From NCBI GenBank assembly GCA_914767715.1, contig OU612065.1, positions 25,420,001-25,484,000 on the forward strand: a stretch of 64,000 nucleotides of DNA. Direction: 5' to 3'. Positions 39,301-52,494 of the stretch are shown here, piece after piece. The notes beneath the pieces were generated by a model, which was not told where the DNA came from, ran no database searches, and saw only the letters and a list, made by a program, of their open reading frames with translations. The translations under genes were made by a program, and so were the position numbers. Position 1 is the stretch's first letter. Each line of letters starts with the position of its first letter. Source of the stretch: Membranipora membranacea (taxonomy: Eukaryota; Bryozoa; Gymnolaemata; Cheilostomatida; Membraniporidae).

Positions 39301-42300
39301 ATGGACAATGCTGGTATTTGCTCGCACGGGAACAGACCCCCTCCTATAAGTTGTGTTGCAGAGCATTTCATTTTTTTTATGGCGGCCCGCTATGGATACC
39401 CGTGCAGAAGAAACCATTTCATAAACTGTTTTAGTCAAGCACTCATGGATGTTGCGCCTGGACAGATAGATCTGAATAAGATTATGAAGGCCACTTCAAC
39501 TAAGATGGAGCAGAGTGACATACGGGCTAACTGTCCTATACAAGTTCCTGTTTTAATTGAGACGCTCAGACGCAATCTCATCTTTTTCAAGCCACATAAA
39601 GTTTCTATAAATTAAGCAGACTTAGGGACATCATAAATGATATAGGGCAGTGAGCTTCACAGGTCACTGTTCTCTTGGTCTGCCAGCTTTGACAAATATT
39701 ACCTAGCCTAATACTAGTCATTGCTAGAAAATGTTATGTCACAAACGGAAACGGTTGTCTATAGAGATTTTGCAGATCAGCTTTTTTATGTTCATTGTAA
39801 CAGCAATACGGCTGCATTCGATGCAATTGCCTTTTTTTATTTTCCTAAAATTTCTACAGGATCTAAAACTTCCAGCTGCGAAAATCTATGCCTCGTATTT
39901 TTACACACTGCTGATTTATTCTTACCATGCCTGCTCCTACCAGATCCTCATCCAGGGCATATTTTACTATTATTGTTTTTTTGTTTTATATTTTTTGTTA
40001 TACCTACCACTGTTGCTAGTTTATCAAAGACATTTATGACAATAAAATACATATATATAAAATAATACATTCATATTGTCAGATGTCCTTTATTCCTTTG
40101 AGGTTTTAACTTCTCACAATGTCTGACTTCAGAGCATCAGGGAGCCAACAGATCACATTCCTTGTATGGCATGTGGTAGCCAAATTTAACCTGGGTACAA
40201 AATTCTGGCCTCAAATAATGGCATTGAACTACGAATGTCCTTGCGTCAACACCCTGCCATATGTTTTGTAGAATATTAGAATATTACCCTAGTCGAGATG
40301 GCGATGGTGCGGTTATACGACCTCTTCCCAGAGCACAGCGTCTTCTCAGCGATGCTACGTGTCTTCCCCATATTGTGCAGGTTTGTGTGGATAATAATTC
40401 TGTAGCAAAAACATGATACTGATAGGCATTGCCATGACATGCTGACATAATTTCACGTTGCAAAGACACTTGATCGAAACTGCTGTTTTTCCACATAATA
40501 ATTATACCTGCTGATTTCAAGCTTTCCTATGTTGTTGAGCATGTTCCCCAGAACTAACTGTTTACTGTGCCTGAGATATAATTCATTAGTTCATGAAATT
40601 TGTTGTTGCACAAGGTCTTATATACCCTTGCAGGCATGGATCGGTGGGAGTAGCTATCCATCCTTACAAATACCCATTCATCCATCCTTCTATCTATGTA
40701 TATAATCAAACCAGTTCCACAATTTTCCAGCTGTTGGTGACATTTGACCCGATTATAGTGGAGAAGGTAGCTAGGTTATTATACAATGTGATGCAGGATA
40801 ACCCTGGACTATCCCGTCTGTACCTGACTGGTACATTCTACTTTATACTGATGTACACTGGAAGTAATGTGCTACCAATCGCTAAATTCCTCAAGTATGC
40901 ACATCTCAAACAGGCGTTCAGATCGGATGAGGCGAACACGTCGGATATTATGCAGGTATATTACCTCATATGTGTTTTTATTGTGTCTTTGTCTATATCA
41001 GTGACATAACTATGTGATGTTAATGTTGGCTTTTACCCTAGCAACACTGGAAGTTTCTTTTCTAAAAAAACTGGAGTTCCAGTGACTAATAGAAGTGGGT
41101 ATTTTTATTGATTAATCAGCTTTACTCTCTTGTTATGGAATGTGCTCATCTGACTGCATATTGGATGAGCGCATGTCAATACTTGTAACTCTTAAAGCTC
41201 TTAAATGTTCTTTTTTTTTTTTATTGATTTTCACAGAGAAGTGTACTGGGTCACATGCTTCCTGAAGCTATGATATGCTATCTAGAACACTACGAGCCTG
41301 AAAAGTTCGCTGAGATTTTCCTTGGTGAATTTGACACTCCTGAAGCTATCTGGAATGCTGAAATGAGGTAAGTTATAAATTATCTGGACAAGTGATTTTT
41401 CAAACTTATATCAGAAGGAAATCAATGCAAAGAGAAACTGACAATTGAATAAAGCAAACCGAAGAAAAAACCTTCAAGTAAAATTGTTCATGAGCAGACA
41501 ACTCTATTTACTTGTCCAATCCTTGAGTGTTTATGTCTGTTATTTGAATCCCTAATCTGTCAGTTTGGAGTTGCATTAAGTCTTTAGCTTTGTCCTTGTA
41601 ATTCATCCGTTTTTCAAGTTTGACCTGAATAACAAATAATGAAATATTTTGTAGGCGGTTGATGATAGAGAAGATAGCGTCACATCTGGGAGATTTTACA
41701 CCGAGGTTACAGAGTAACACCAGAGCCATGTATCAGTACTGTCCCATACCTGTAGTCATGTATCCTCAGCTGGATAATGAGCTCTTCTGTGGTGTATATT
41801 ATCTCAAACATCTGTGTGACAGACAGCGATTCCCAGACTGGCCTATCAGAGAACCTGTGAGTAGAAATGCCTTTCTATATTAGTCTGATCCTTCAGATAG
41901 CAGTTCTTAAATCAAATACAGTGCAGTTCACTTAATTCAAACCTCTGGAGAGCAATAAAAGAGTCTGAATTAAGTGACATTAGAGTGCATTGAGATCTGG
42001 CTGAAGGGACCAACTTTCCTTGCCTGAATTAACAGGAGTTCTGAATTATAAAGTCTGAATTAACTAGCTTACACTGTATTAGCGCTTTGTATGTGAGTGG
42101 TTACAACAGAGGTATCATCGGAATTGTTGAATGACTCAAATGTAATATGTTACTGTTGTTTTGATAATTTTTTTGACACAATATGTGGTTGCTCAATATT
42201 TTATAGTGAATCCCCTAACTGCTTTTACTCTAGATTTGGTGCATTTTGTTGCTACCGCAAAACTGGTTATATTGTTTCTCTTGTGCCCTGATAGGTTGAC

Positions 42301-45300
42301 CTGCTGAAGCAGATATTGATGGCGTGGAAGGATGAAGTCGAAAAGAAGCCTCCGGAGATGTCTGTTGAAGGTGCTTATAAGATTCTCGGTCTGGCTACTG
42401 GTAGTGGAGGGTATGTCTTTGTATCTTAGTTTTGAGGTGACTGAACTGAAACAATCATATGTTCACAGCTTCTTCCAATTAATTTGACTTTCCCAAAGTT
42501 TAGTGCCTGGCACATGATTATACTTAAAATAGTATAGTACATGGTGACATGGCTATCATAGTAAGAGCCAGTATTACAAAAAAAACAAAGACTGAATATC
42601 AATATGTATTTAAAAATGTCTTTGATAAAGGAAGGGAGTTCCAAACAACTGTAAAAAATTGTGTTCATCATGCTCTCTGTTCTGTGACCCTTTATCATGA
42701 GCATGTGATATGGTCATTTATATTGATGTCTTTCAAGTCAGGGTTTTACTGAATGTTTTAGGCATGAGGAGAGTAAGGTACGAAAAGCATACTTCAGAAT
42801 GGCTCAGAAATATCACCCGGATAAGAACCCAGAAGGACGACCGATGTTTGAGAAAGCGAACAAGGCATACGAGTTCCTGTGTAGCAGAGACTCAATAAAG
42901 GATGGACCAGATCCTCATAACATTGTACTGATACTGAGATCTCAGAGTATACTCTTCACTAGATACCAAGATGGTATGTGAATAATTCGAAATAATTGTG
43001 CTTGTAATTAGTATGATATAACACCATTTTAGTGCAGTTCACTTAATACCAACCTCTGGGGACCACAAAATTTGTCCTAATTAATCCGGGTCTGCATTGC
43101 ATTGAGATCTGGATGAAGAGACCAATTTTCCCTCTCTGAATTAATAGGAGTTCTGAATTAACCGGCTTACACTGTATATACAACTGACTGTTGTTGTCTG
43201 GTGTGGATTTTGCCAATAAATATTGGAGTCATTGGCTACCATGATATGGTAAGACGACTCTGCCTTTTGTAACTCAATTTCTCTCATAGTTATTTTGTTC
43301 TCAATCTTGTAAGCATCCATATATAAGTTACTCAAATATGAGCTTTTGTTTTCAGTTTTGCAGCCATACAAGTATGCTGGGTACCCAATGCTTATCAAAA
43401 CAATAGAGATGGAGACCAATGATGACGCACTGTTCTCTAAGTCAGCGCCTCTGCTGTCGGCAGCGAGTGAGTTAGCCTATCACACGATGGACTGTTCGGC
43501 CCTGAACGCCGAGGAACTGAGGAGAGAGAGTGGTATACAGACTCTACACAACGCCTTCACTAGATGTATCAATACTCTGAGTAATATGAGTAAACCCGAT
43601 GAGCTATCTGTACAGGTCAGTGGTGTGATGTGGTATGATTCTAGATGTAAAAGTTGTTGAAGAGTGGATAGCCTCATATTTATTATTTTTGTTGGTTTTA
43701 ATTTTAAATATTTCCCTCTTATGAATCCAAATGACCATTGGTAATGATGGTTTTAATTGTGAAATACTTTGCTCAATACCCAAAACTCTTTTTTATCGTT
43801 AACATCAGACCAATTAACTCACTCAGGGAGTTATTTGATCAGATGAGTACATGCATATTGAACATGATGATTATAGCCATAATACTCATTTTAATACACA
43901 GGTGTGCACACACGTAGCTCAATGTTACCGTGTGGCTTCTGGATTTGAGAAGTGCCGAGAAATGATACAGGAGATACCTACTATTGTTAAAGAGCTGTCT
44001 AGGATATTATACTACAAGGTATGACGATTCCCATAATAGTAATTTCTCCAATCACATGGTACTTTTATTTCCCCTCCTTGATTTTGAGATGAGCGAAAGG
44101 TGTGATCTCAGATTTGTAACTGCAGGGTTGGTCGTGGTAAGGCTATTGGGTTTTCTGGCTGCTCAAATATATTAAATGAATCGGGTGGCCAATCATCAAG
44201 ATATATCTAGATTGTTACCTGTAAATTACCCACAGACATGTACCATGAAAGCTGAAATTGAGCCAGACTTTTATGAATTTATAAATTGCTTTCCAATGTA
44301 TGTTCCTTGGAGAGTATAGATTTCATAGGAATTGTCTGCATGTTGACAAGATAGGTTACGGCATCTGATTTTTGTCAATTTATAAGATAGCATCAAATCA
44401 CAGTTATGACAGCCACCCCCTCTCTTCTTAGTAACATCAATCAAGCCTCTCCTGTGTCACCCCCTTGCTATTTCCATGAAATTATGTTGTATATTTTATT
44501 ATCTAATTGCTTCATTCTTTTTTCTAGCAAATGACTCGCTTGTGTTCCACAGTAACAGAGACAGTGTCTTCATTCTGTGTAGATTATTGTCTTCAGACGG
44601 CTCTATATCAATCAGGAGTTCTATGGCATCTACTGCTGTTTTTATTTAACTATGACTACACATTACACGAGAGCGGTGTCTCTACGGAAGAGGTAATATG
44701 CTGAAACACTCAAAAGTTCCTGTAATGAAGTACATGTAATTTAGCGCTAACTTGTTTGCTTAGCTGTAGGCATTTATAACCATCATTGCTCAATCTAGCA
44801 GACTGAAGTCCAACATAAATGAGAACATAACACCTGTCAAAAAGACAATTTACTCTGCCCATTCCTTCCTGAAATACTGTCACTCACTGACACCGTATAA
44901 CAAACAAGCGACTCCATTATCAAGTTGACATGCTCGCCAATTAAGAATTGATAGTTTTTCATTGTGTCAGGAAAAGGATAAAAAATTTATGCTTTATATA
45001 TTAAATCTGAGAACACATACAAGTCTGTGGCTAGGAAGATGAATTTAAATGAATAGCAAAGCTGTCAAAAATAAAACAAAACTAAGATCAGTGGCTCAAT
45101 GAAAACACTCTAACTCACACTTTTAAATATTTGGCAATAGGTGAACTTGCAGGTATGTCCTGCCTGTAAGCTCAAAAGTGAATCATTCTAAACACTCATT
45201 TGGTCAGGCTCACACAAGATTCATGCAATAAGATCCTTCAAGCTTTGAAGGATTCAAAATGTTACCTCTAGAAGTTTATTCATGAACAGAAAAAAGAAAT

Positions 45301-48300
45301 TTGGCTAAATAATATTCGATCCAGTTTGCCTGCATTTTGAGTTGCTCCCCCTTTAAGCGGAATCCGTCTCACCCAAGGGATGGGAGCCAATTGAAATTGA
45401 ATCAATCTTGATACACAGCAAAGATAATTTGAAGTATCAATAAGAAACCTTCTTGAATTCATTTAATGTATGGGAACGGTCCGTAGACTTTTGAACCTGA
45501 CTTGCAGATGTAATGATCTTACTTGTTTCAGTCAGGATAGTCATTTGTGAAAATTAATCCTTTGGTGCATTTGGAGGCCTTGCTCCCCTCCCTCCTCTTG
45601 TCGAATATCTACTAAGTGGACCCACAAGTTGAGGGTATTCAGCTTTTATCTCCTCAAGAGCGTGGCACAATATGATTGCTTCATAGACATCTGGGATACT
45701 GTGGCATGCGTTGCCAGCCGCTCCTTGCACATCGCCATCTCCTTGATGATGACTTATATTTCTAATGCGCCGACCTTGTAGCAATGCAACAGCAATATTC
45801 TGGTCTTTGTTCTTCATGTCTCTAATACTCACAACACATCCACTGTCACCTTGGACTAAAGGAGATTCTCTGCAATACAAAATGATGGAGATGAGTTGAA
45901 GCTTGAAAAGAACAGTCTAGTTTTAAACAAACTGAAAATTGGTAAGACTGCTTCTAACTCACTTTTCATCGAGAATGAAAGCTAGGTTGAGTCCAAACAC
46001 TCTATCTTGATGTGCAGATTGCAGCACTTGAACCACATTTCCTCTTTTTCCTTTCACAAACACTCGTTCCCCGCATCTTGTGATCTCTTCTATGAATTCC
46101 GGAGTGACCTTTGTTAGATATCTAAGCTGGCCATGATCTCCAACTATGTTACTGTCGCTGAGTTCTATTGGCAACAATGCGATGTCATTCCTGAACAACT
46201 TGAATGGCTGTTGCTGTTGGCAGTTTTGTTGATGCCTTTTGTACCGATAATAGTGATAGCAGAACATCGGAGGATTGGTCAAGTCAACATACGTATTGTC
46301 ATCTTGATTTTCATGATCCCTATTTTCCAGCTCATGTTTTGATAAAAGAAGACGATAGGTGTTCCTATTGATTTTGCTATTGACCTTTTTCCGCTGCGTG
46401 TTTAAAAATTTGTTCGACTTTCTATGATTAGTAATGGAAACAAGTCTCCTTGTAATGTCTTCGCCGAGAAGTAGATGAGCGCTGGTTACTGCAAATAATA
46501 CTCTTCGTTTGTCATGCTTATGGATAACTTGACCCGTCACGATTAAATCACATGTTGCTGCTTCCCCAGTCTTATACCAAAGGTCTTGAGGTCTACTTTG
46601 TGGCTCACTTGCCCATTTTTGTATTTGGCCACTCAAATGCTCCAATCGCTGATCTGTGTTTACGAACTCTGCCTGAAAGCCAAAATTGTGTAATGCCTCA
46701 AGAATGTCATCCTTTATAACACTTATTTCTTCTCCGTAGAACACCAATGTTTTCCTCCTAATTGGTGAATGAGTCCATGAATGGGCGGTTATACCTCTCT
46801 GTAAACAGATTCTGCAACAAAGAAATTATTGAATTAATATTATACTCTCACTTTTTAATCAACCTTTTTAATCAACCTTTTAATCAAAGGAGGGTGAGTG
46901 ATGTGTTTGGGTAGCCAATTCAAACCAAACAGATTGATGCAAGGCTAATGTTGGGTACAAAGATGTTTGTGTTCTATGAGCAATAAATCTATCCATGATA
47001 TCGTTATTTCTGTATATCTCATTTTGGTTTCAAGTCATAATGTAAATACGAATACCAGTGGCCTCAATGGAGGTTTGGCAAAGACCCGCTACAATCAGGA
47101 TTTACTTCACTTCTTTATACACTTCTTCTTATTTGCCTGCCTTATCTCCCTACTTAACAGGCTTAATTTGACCCCTTAACTCAGGTGTGGCAGAGGACGA
47201 TATTTTTACTGTGTGTAGAGTTGTGCAAACACACAGTATACCTCCTGTAGTTATATACAGTGTAAGTCACTTAATTCAAACTCCAGGGGACCCAAGAAAT
47301 TTGTTCTAATTATGAATTGTTCTAAATACCATAATGCCAGCTCGCGGGGATTCTCAACGAATGCGGGCGTATTTCAGGGATTTGACAAACAGCAACTTTT
47401 TATTTGTTGCATTGTGCAATGCAAGTGATAATGGAAATAAAACACTGATGACTAGTGAACAGTAGTGACCACTGAATTGAATATGCGGAGTTGGCAGCTT
47501 GGTTTAAGAGTATTGAATACAGATATTGATCACTCCCTTTGTCTGCATTGTAAAAAACAAGCATCTGAACAAGGAGTTACATTCTTCCTTGATTAGAAAA
47601 GACAACTTTGAATCATGAGCTCTCTCTTAATATGGAGTTATTTTCTTCCTCGGTAGGAGAAAACAATTTCGAATTACAGTTACATTTTCGAATTAAATGG
47701 GTCTAAAAACCATTTTCTGAGCTGGGACCACACTCAGGTGTCTTAATTAACAGGAATTTCGAATTATCAGGGTTCGAATTAACCAGCTTACACTGGACCC
47801 TTATATGAACAGATCCAATGATGCAAAAATGGTGGGTTGGATCGGATGCTTCCAGGATTCGTAAAACATGTGAAATCCCTCAACCCCCCCCCCCCCCTCC
47901 GGCAATAATGAATGGGTTGCTTTGAATGTTTGATTGCATAGTACAATGTTCGAAATAAAGATCTATTATAAATCGAATGGTCTCTCACTCTTGTATATTT
48001 TCCATCAGTGTTGGAGGTGGGTCCTCATATGGCACACTGCCTTCACTCTCGGTTGATTGCTGTTTAAGCTGAAGCCACTCTTCGGCTGTGAAGTCCTCAT
48101 CATCACTGATATCTAAAGTGATTTCAGACAAGGGGTCAGTGAGGTTGTTGTAGGTTTGTCCATGTGTCGGCGTTGGGTGAGGTAAAACAGGTGATCTATT
48201 TTCAGTCTGTTTTTCTGTATGTAAGCTGTCAAAATCAACACTGCTCTTCATGGTATTAGCTAGTGACTCTGTGATGTAGTTTTTAGGATCTTGCCTGCGA

Positions 48301-51300
48301 GATATAGGTGGCACTTTATGTTTTGCTGGCATATAATCGGTACACCTCGAGCCAGCTAGCCCAGCAACTGCAGTTCCTTTCATATACTTGTAATGATCTA
48401 TAGCTTTTTGTTCAAACTTCAGCTGGATAAAGTTTTGTAAATATGTTTCATCGATGCGGCGATGTGGCAAAGCTGGTAATTGTCTGAAGCCAGTGCTCCT
48501 CTTTATCGGTGCGCTGAAACTGAGTTCTCTTTTTGTCATTTCATTCTCTGATCTCTTCATGGGTCTCGGTGGAAGTTTCACTTTATCTGCATAACTGACA
48601 ATCTCTCCTGATATCTCTGGTGGTATTGTCTTCGCCGCAGCACTGTATACAACTTTGGAATTTGCCATCGTGGTAAGAAATGAAGCACGCAATAAAATAA
48701 AAAGTCGTAATTTCACTTTCATTTCTAAATTTTATTAGGGCTGTACATTAATCCCAAAAAATCGTAGTATATTTCATCGAATTCCCTCCAATCTAAATCA
48801 CATCAAGTTTAATTGAGGATAAATTTGACAATAGTTATTCAAGCTCAAAAATATAAGTTGGGTTCAGCCCTAAATGTTTTGTTAAAGTTTGTTTCTTCTT
48901 GATTACCTGTGCTGTGATCCATAATAATCTTAAACTTGTGTAAACAATGTATTCACCATAGCCATAGCCACTGGCCATAGGGCCATAGTGTCACTTCATC
49001 GTTTGTTGAATCAATAGTTTTGTGTAATGTGCCTGATTGAATTTCAATTTCAATATCTATTGTATTTTAATTTTCTTTACCCCTCTGTGGGGTATAGGAA
49101 ATTGACTGTTCTCGTTTGATCCGACACCTTACGCAAAACTATTGGTAATAGTGTCAAGTATACCACTACAGCAACATATTCCCTCACGCGTTTTTGATAA
49201 TGGTGGCAAGTTTGGTTCACAAGTAATAGATTCATCAGTTTATTTGTGGTTTAGTTCACAACACCATCATTGAGAGCATTCAGAGGTACTGCGAAAAACC
49301 GCTGTATAATTTCTCAAAATTTAATTGTAGGAAATTACAATGCCATTAAAATATATAGCTGAACACTTTGGATTTGATGCAAAAAGCATGACATGACAGT
49401 TTTGATCAGATTTTTTTACATTTGAATATCGGAGTTGATTAAAATTAAAACCTACAAAATTTGACTTTTTGCACAGGCTCGGGATAGTAAAATACATGGT
49501 GAGCTAGCATTACTCATCCCCCTTAACCTTTTGTGTATTGAGTCACCCCTTAACTAGCTTAACCATCCGCAAAATCAATGTGGACTACACACTGTATTTC
49601 AACATCATGGGAGATGGAATTTCATCGAGAAGCCTGAACAAGTTGTTCCTATTGAAAACCCTACCCTTGTATCATTCAACTATTACAGCACAATAGGTCC
49701 ATACATGGTATATGTTGATGAAACTAGACCAAAATAATCCAAGAACATTTCTCAACATCCCATTATAGGCATGATGATAAAGACTTCAATCAACATGTTA
49801 TGACAATGCATGTAAATATTTGTTTAATCTTATTCAAAAGTGCAGATCTATACCACCATGGTATTTTTTTTATTTCCAGGCTTCAAATCAGCAGCATATA
49901 TCCAATCAGTTAGCTTGCCGGGCTGTGTCAGCCTGCTCTGGATTAGGAGGTTATAATGAAAGTTCTCCTGAGAACCCGGCTGTCAAAGCTTCATTATCCG
50001 CTCTCCTAACACCTTATCTAGCCAGGAAACTATCTAATCCTGACCCCACAGAGGTGAGTCTTCTATCCAATGTGTCTTGTTCTTTACTTTTCCCTACTAG
50101 ATATAGATTTTACAAATTCACAAAGACAATTATTTGAAAATATAGCCCTAGGTGTTGTGACAAAGCTCACAACTAAAATTAAAGTTAACCAGAGTTAGAG
50201 GTAAGCTTGTGTTTATAGGGCGCTTTTTACTGAACAAATAAAAACGCTATGAGAGGATGTGATCAATTTTTTAACAACATGACTCATGTTCAGCTGCTTC
50301 AAATTGAAATATTTTATTTTAGCTATTGAAGATATTAAACAGCAACACAGAGAATCCCTATCTCATCTGGGATAACGCCACAAGACAGGAGCTAACGGAG
50401 TATCTCTCAGATCAGCAAACGAATGTGGTCAAAAAGGTATACAAAAACTGTTTCTGCACAAAGTACACCGACCAGCTCATTTTACTGTCTCTCATAGACT
50501 TGTATTTCTATCCTACTTGTTTTTCTGTTACTTGACTGAGTTGCTACGTTTAAAACTGGGTTCAATTAAGTTCTACACTGCTGTGTCAATGTTATTATAT
50601 TTAGTTTTTCAGCAGCAGTTTCAAAGATTCGATTGAATACCTTTACTTTTGGTGTTCGATTATGTCCTTTGTTTGCAGTTGATTTTGAAGGAATGTCTGC
50701 AATTTTTTAATATTAATGCGTGGTAGAACTTGGAGCAATGTGTCATTAATTGCCTTCCACATCGAATACCTTTTTATATTACAGGGTGAATGCGATCAAG
50801 ATTTTGGTGCTAGTTTTGTGTCTACAGTTCATGGTAAAGAATTGATAGTTGGTGAAATCTATGTTAGAATATACAACGAGCAACCTACATTTGCTATCGA
50901 GGTGAGAAGGGGAAATATATTTTCTACCCGTTTAGAATACAAGTGATATCTCGTTGGTGATTTCAGTTGAAGTTTTTGTAGAGTATTGTCTTTCACCCTG
51001 ATATATATATCCTGTCCATAGGAATGCAGATGGCATGAATTCATGCTTGTACTGATAGTGCCCGCGGTTTATATTCACTGGGAGAAAATTGTCCACACAA
51101 AATGTTACAATGGCATTTTCCTTGCAGACATGCGTATCTTTGATGAGCCATGATTAATTCTGTATTTTAACTTGTAGACTGATTTCCTCTTTTTTTTTCC
51201 ACTATATCTCTCATTGAAGTGTTCTCTCTGTATATCCTTACCCTGTGATAATATTTTGCCATTTGAAAACAGGTATATTTGTTTATTTGGCTGAAACAAA

Positions 51301-52463
51301 ATACTTTGCATTATGGGTATATATTAATAGGTGAATTCCAGTTGTCACAATGGACATTTCAACACGAATTATCAATCAGCCGACAAAATAAATTGCTTGA
51401 CTCTATTTTAGTCAATGGGAAGTCAGGTACAAGCACCATTTTTGACAAAGTTATCATAATAGCAACATTATTATCTAAGCATGTCACCTCTAATCTAACA
51501 TCCACGATCTCCCTATCCACCACAACTCCATCAAGCTCATCCTGCTCTATGATTTCAGTTGCCCTTTTTCGCTGCAGTGACCAATTTTGTACCCAAATTC
51601 CTGAAAATTTAAAAATGTTAAAGTTTGTCATTTATTGGCTTATGTATCCACGACACTCAACTGTCTCCCAGATCAAGGCCGATCCAATTAGCCTGCCATT
51701 AAGGTTTGAGCCTCAGATTGCGGCTCACCAGTAGAATAAACTGCGGCAAATCGGATCAAACTTTTTTATGTGTCCCCTATTAGAAATGCGCCATTCTGGT
51801 ATCCAGTTTGATAAGCATGCGTCTGAAGAGTAGAGATGAAATCATTGATACCTTCTATGTTGTACATTTATTTATCATTACAAAAATTACTTCATTCCTT
51901 TGCAGAACCCCAAAGGTTTCACATTAGATTTACTGGAGTTCCTCAATGGACAAGGACAGTATTTACATTCACTAGCTCAGCTGCAGAAGACTAACCCTAA
52001 TTCTACAACAACGCCTGAAGCTCAAAACAAGATCAAAAACGTACAGCTGTCACTTACTGCACTCTACAATGTAATCAAAAACAATCCAGGTAAGGTTATT
52101 CTATGATATATATGTATTGATAGGGGCATGTTATAGGTATCCCACCTCGTCTTACTGGGAGTTCCAGGTTAAGGAATTTTCTCAAAATATGTGATTTGTC
52201 TCCACCTTAGACCTGTATGAAACCAGAGTTAGGATTCCTCTGTTTTCTATTTGAGACAGACAAATATGCTACTGGGTTGTTTATGGGCTGTGCAGGTAAA
52301 CATTATAATGTTATGATTAGTTGTTCTTGTTTTACTCCCTTCGATTGTTGTTATTAGCAAATTTGAAATGACTGTTTGTTGAAGGTGGTGCTACAAGCTC
52401 TTCGTGTAAGTATTTTGTGGGTGGAACGCATAGAGTTATTATATACTACATATTTTATATATA

Positions 52464-52494
<31 letters not shown>

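Noticed and set aside
39721-40065. Frame of 114 residues after the caspase
   Set aside because: Low-complexity Phe/Leu-rich reading of AT-rich 3' flank; no domain and the caspase is already complete.
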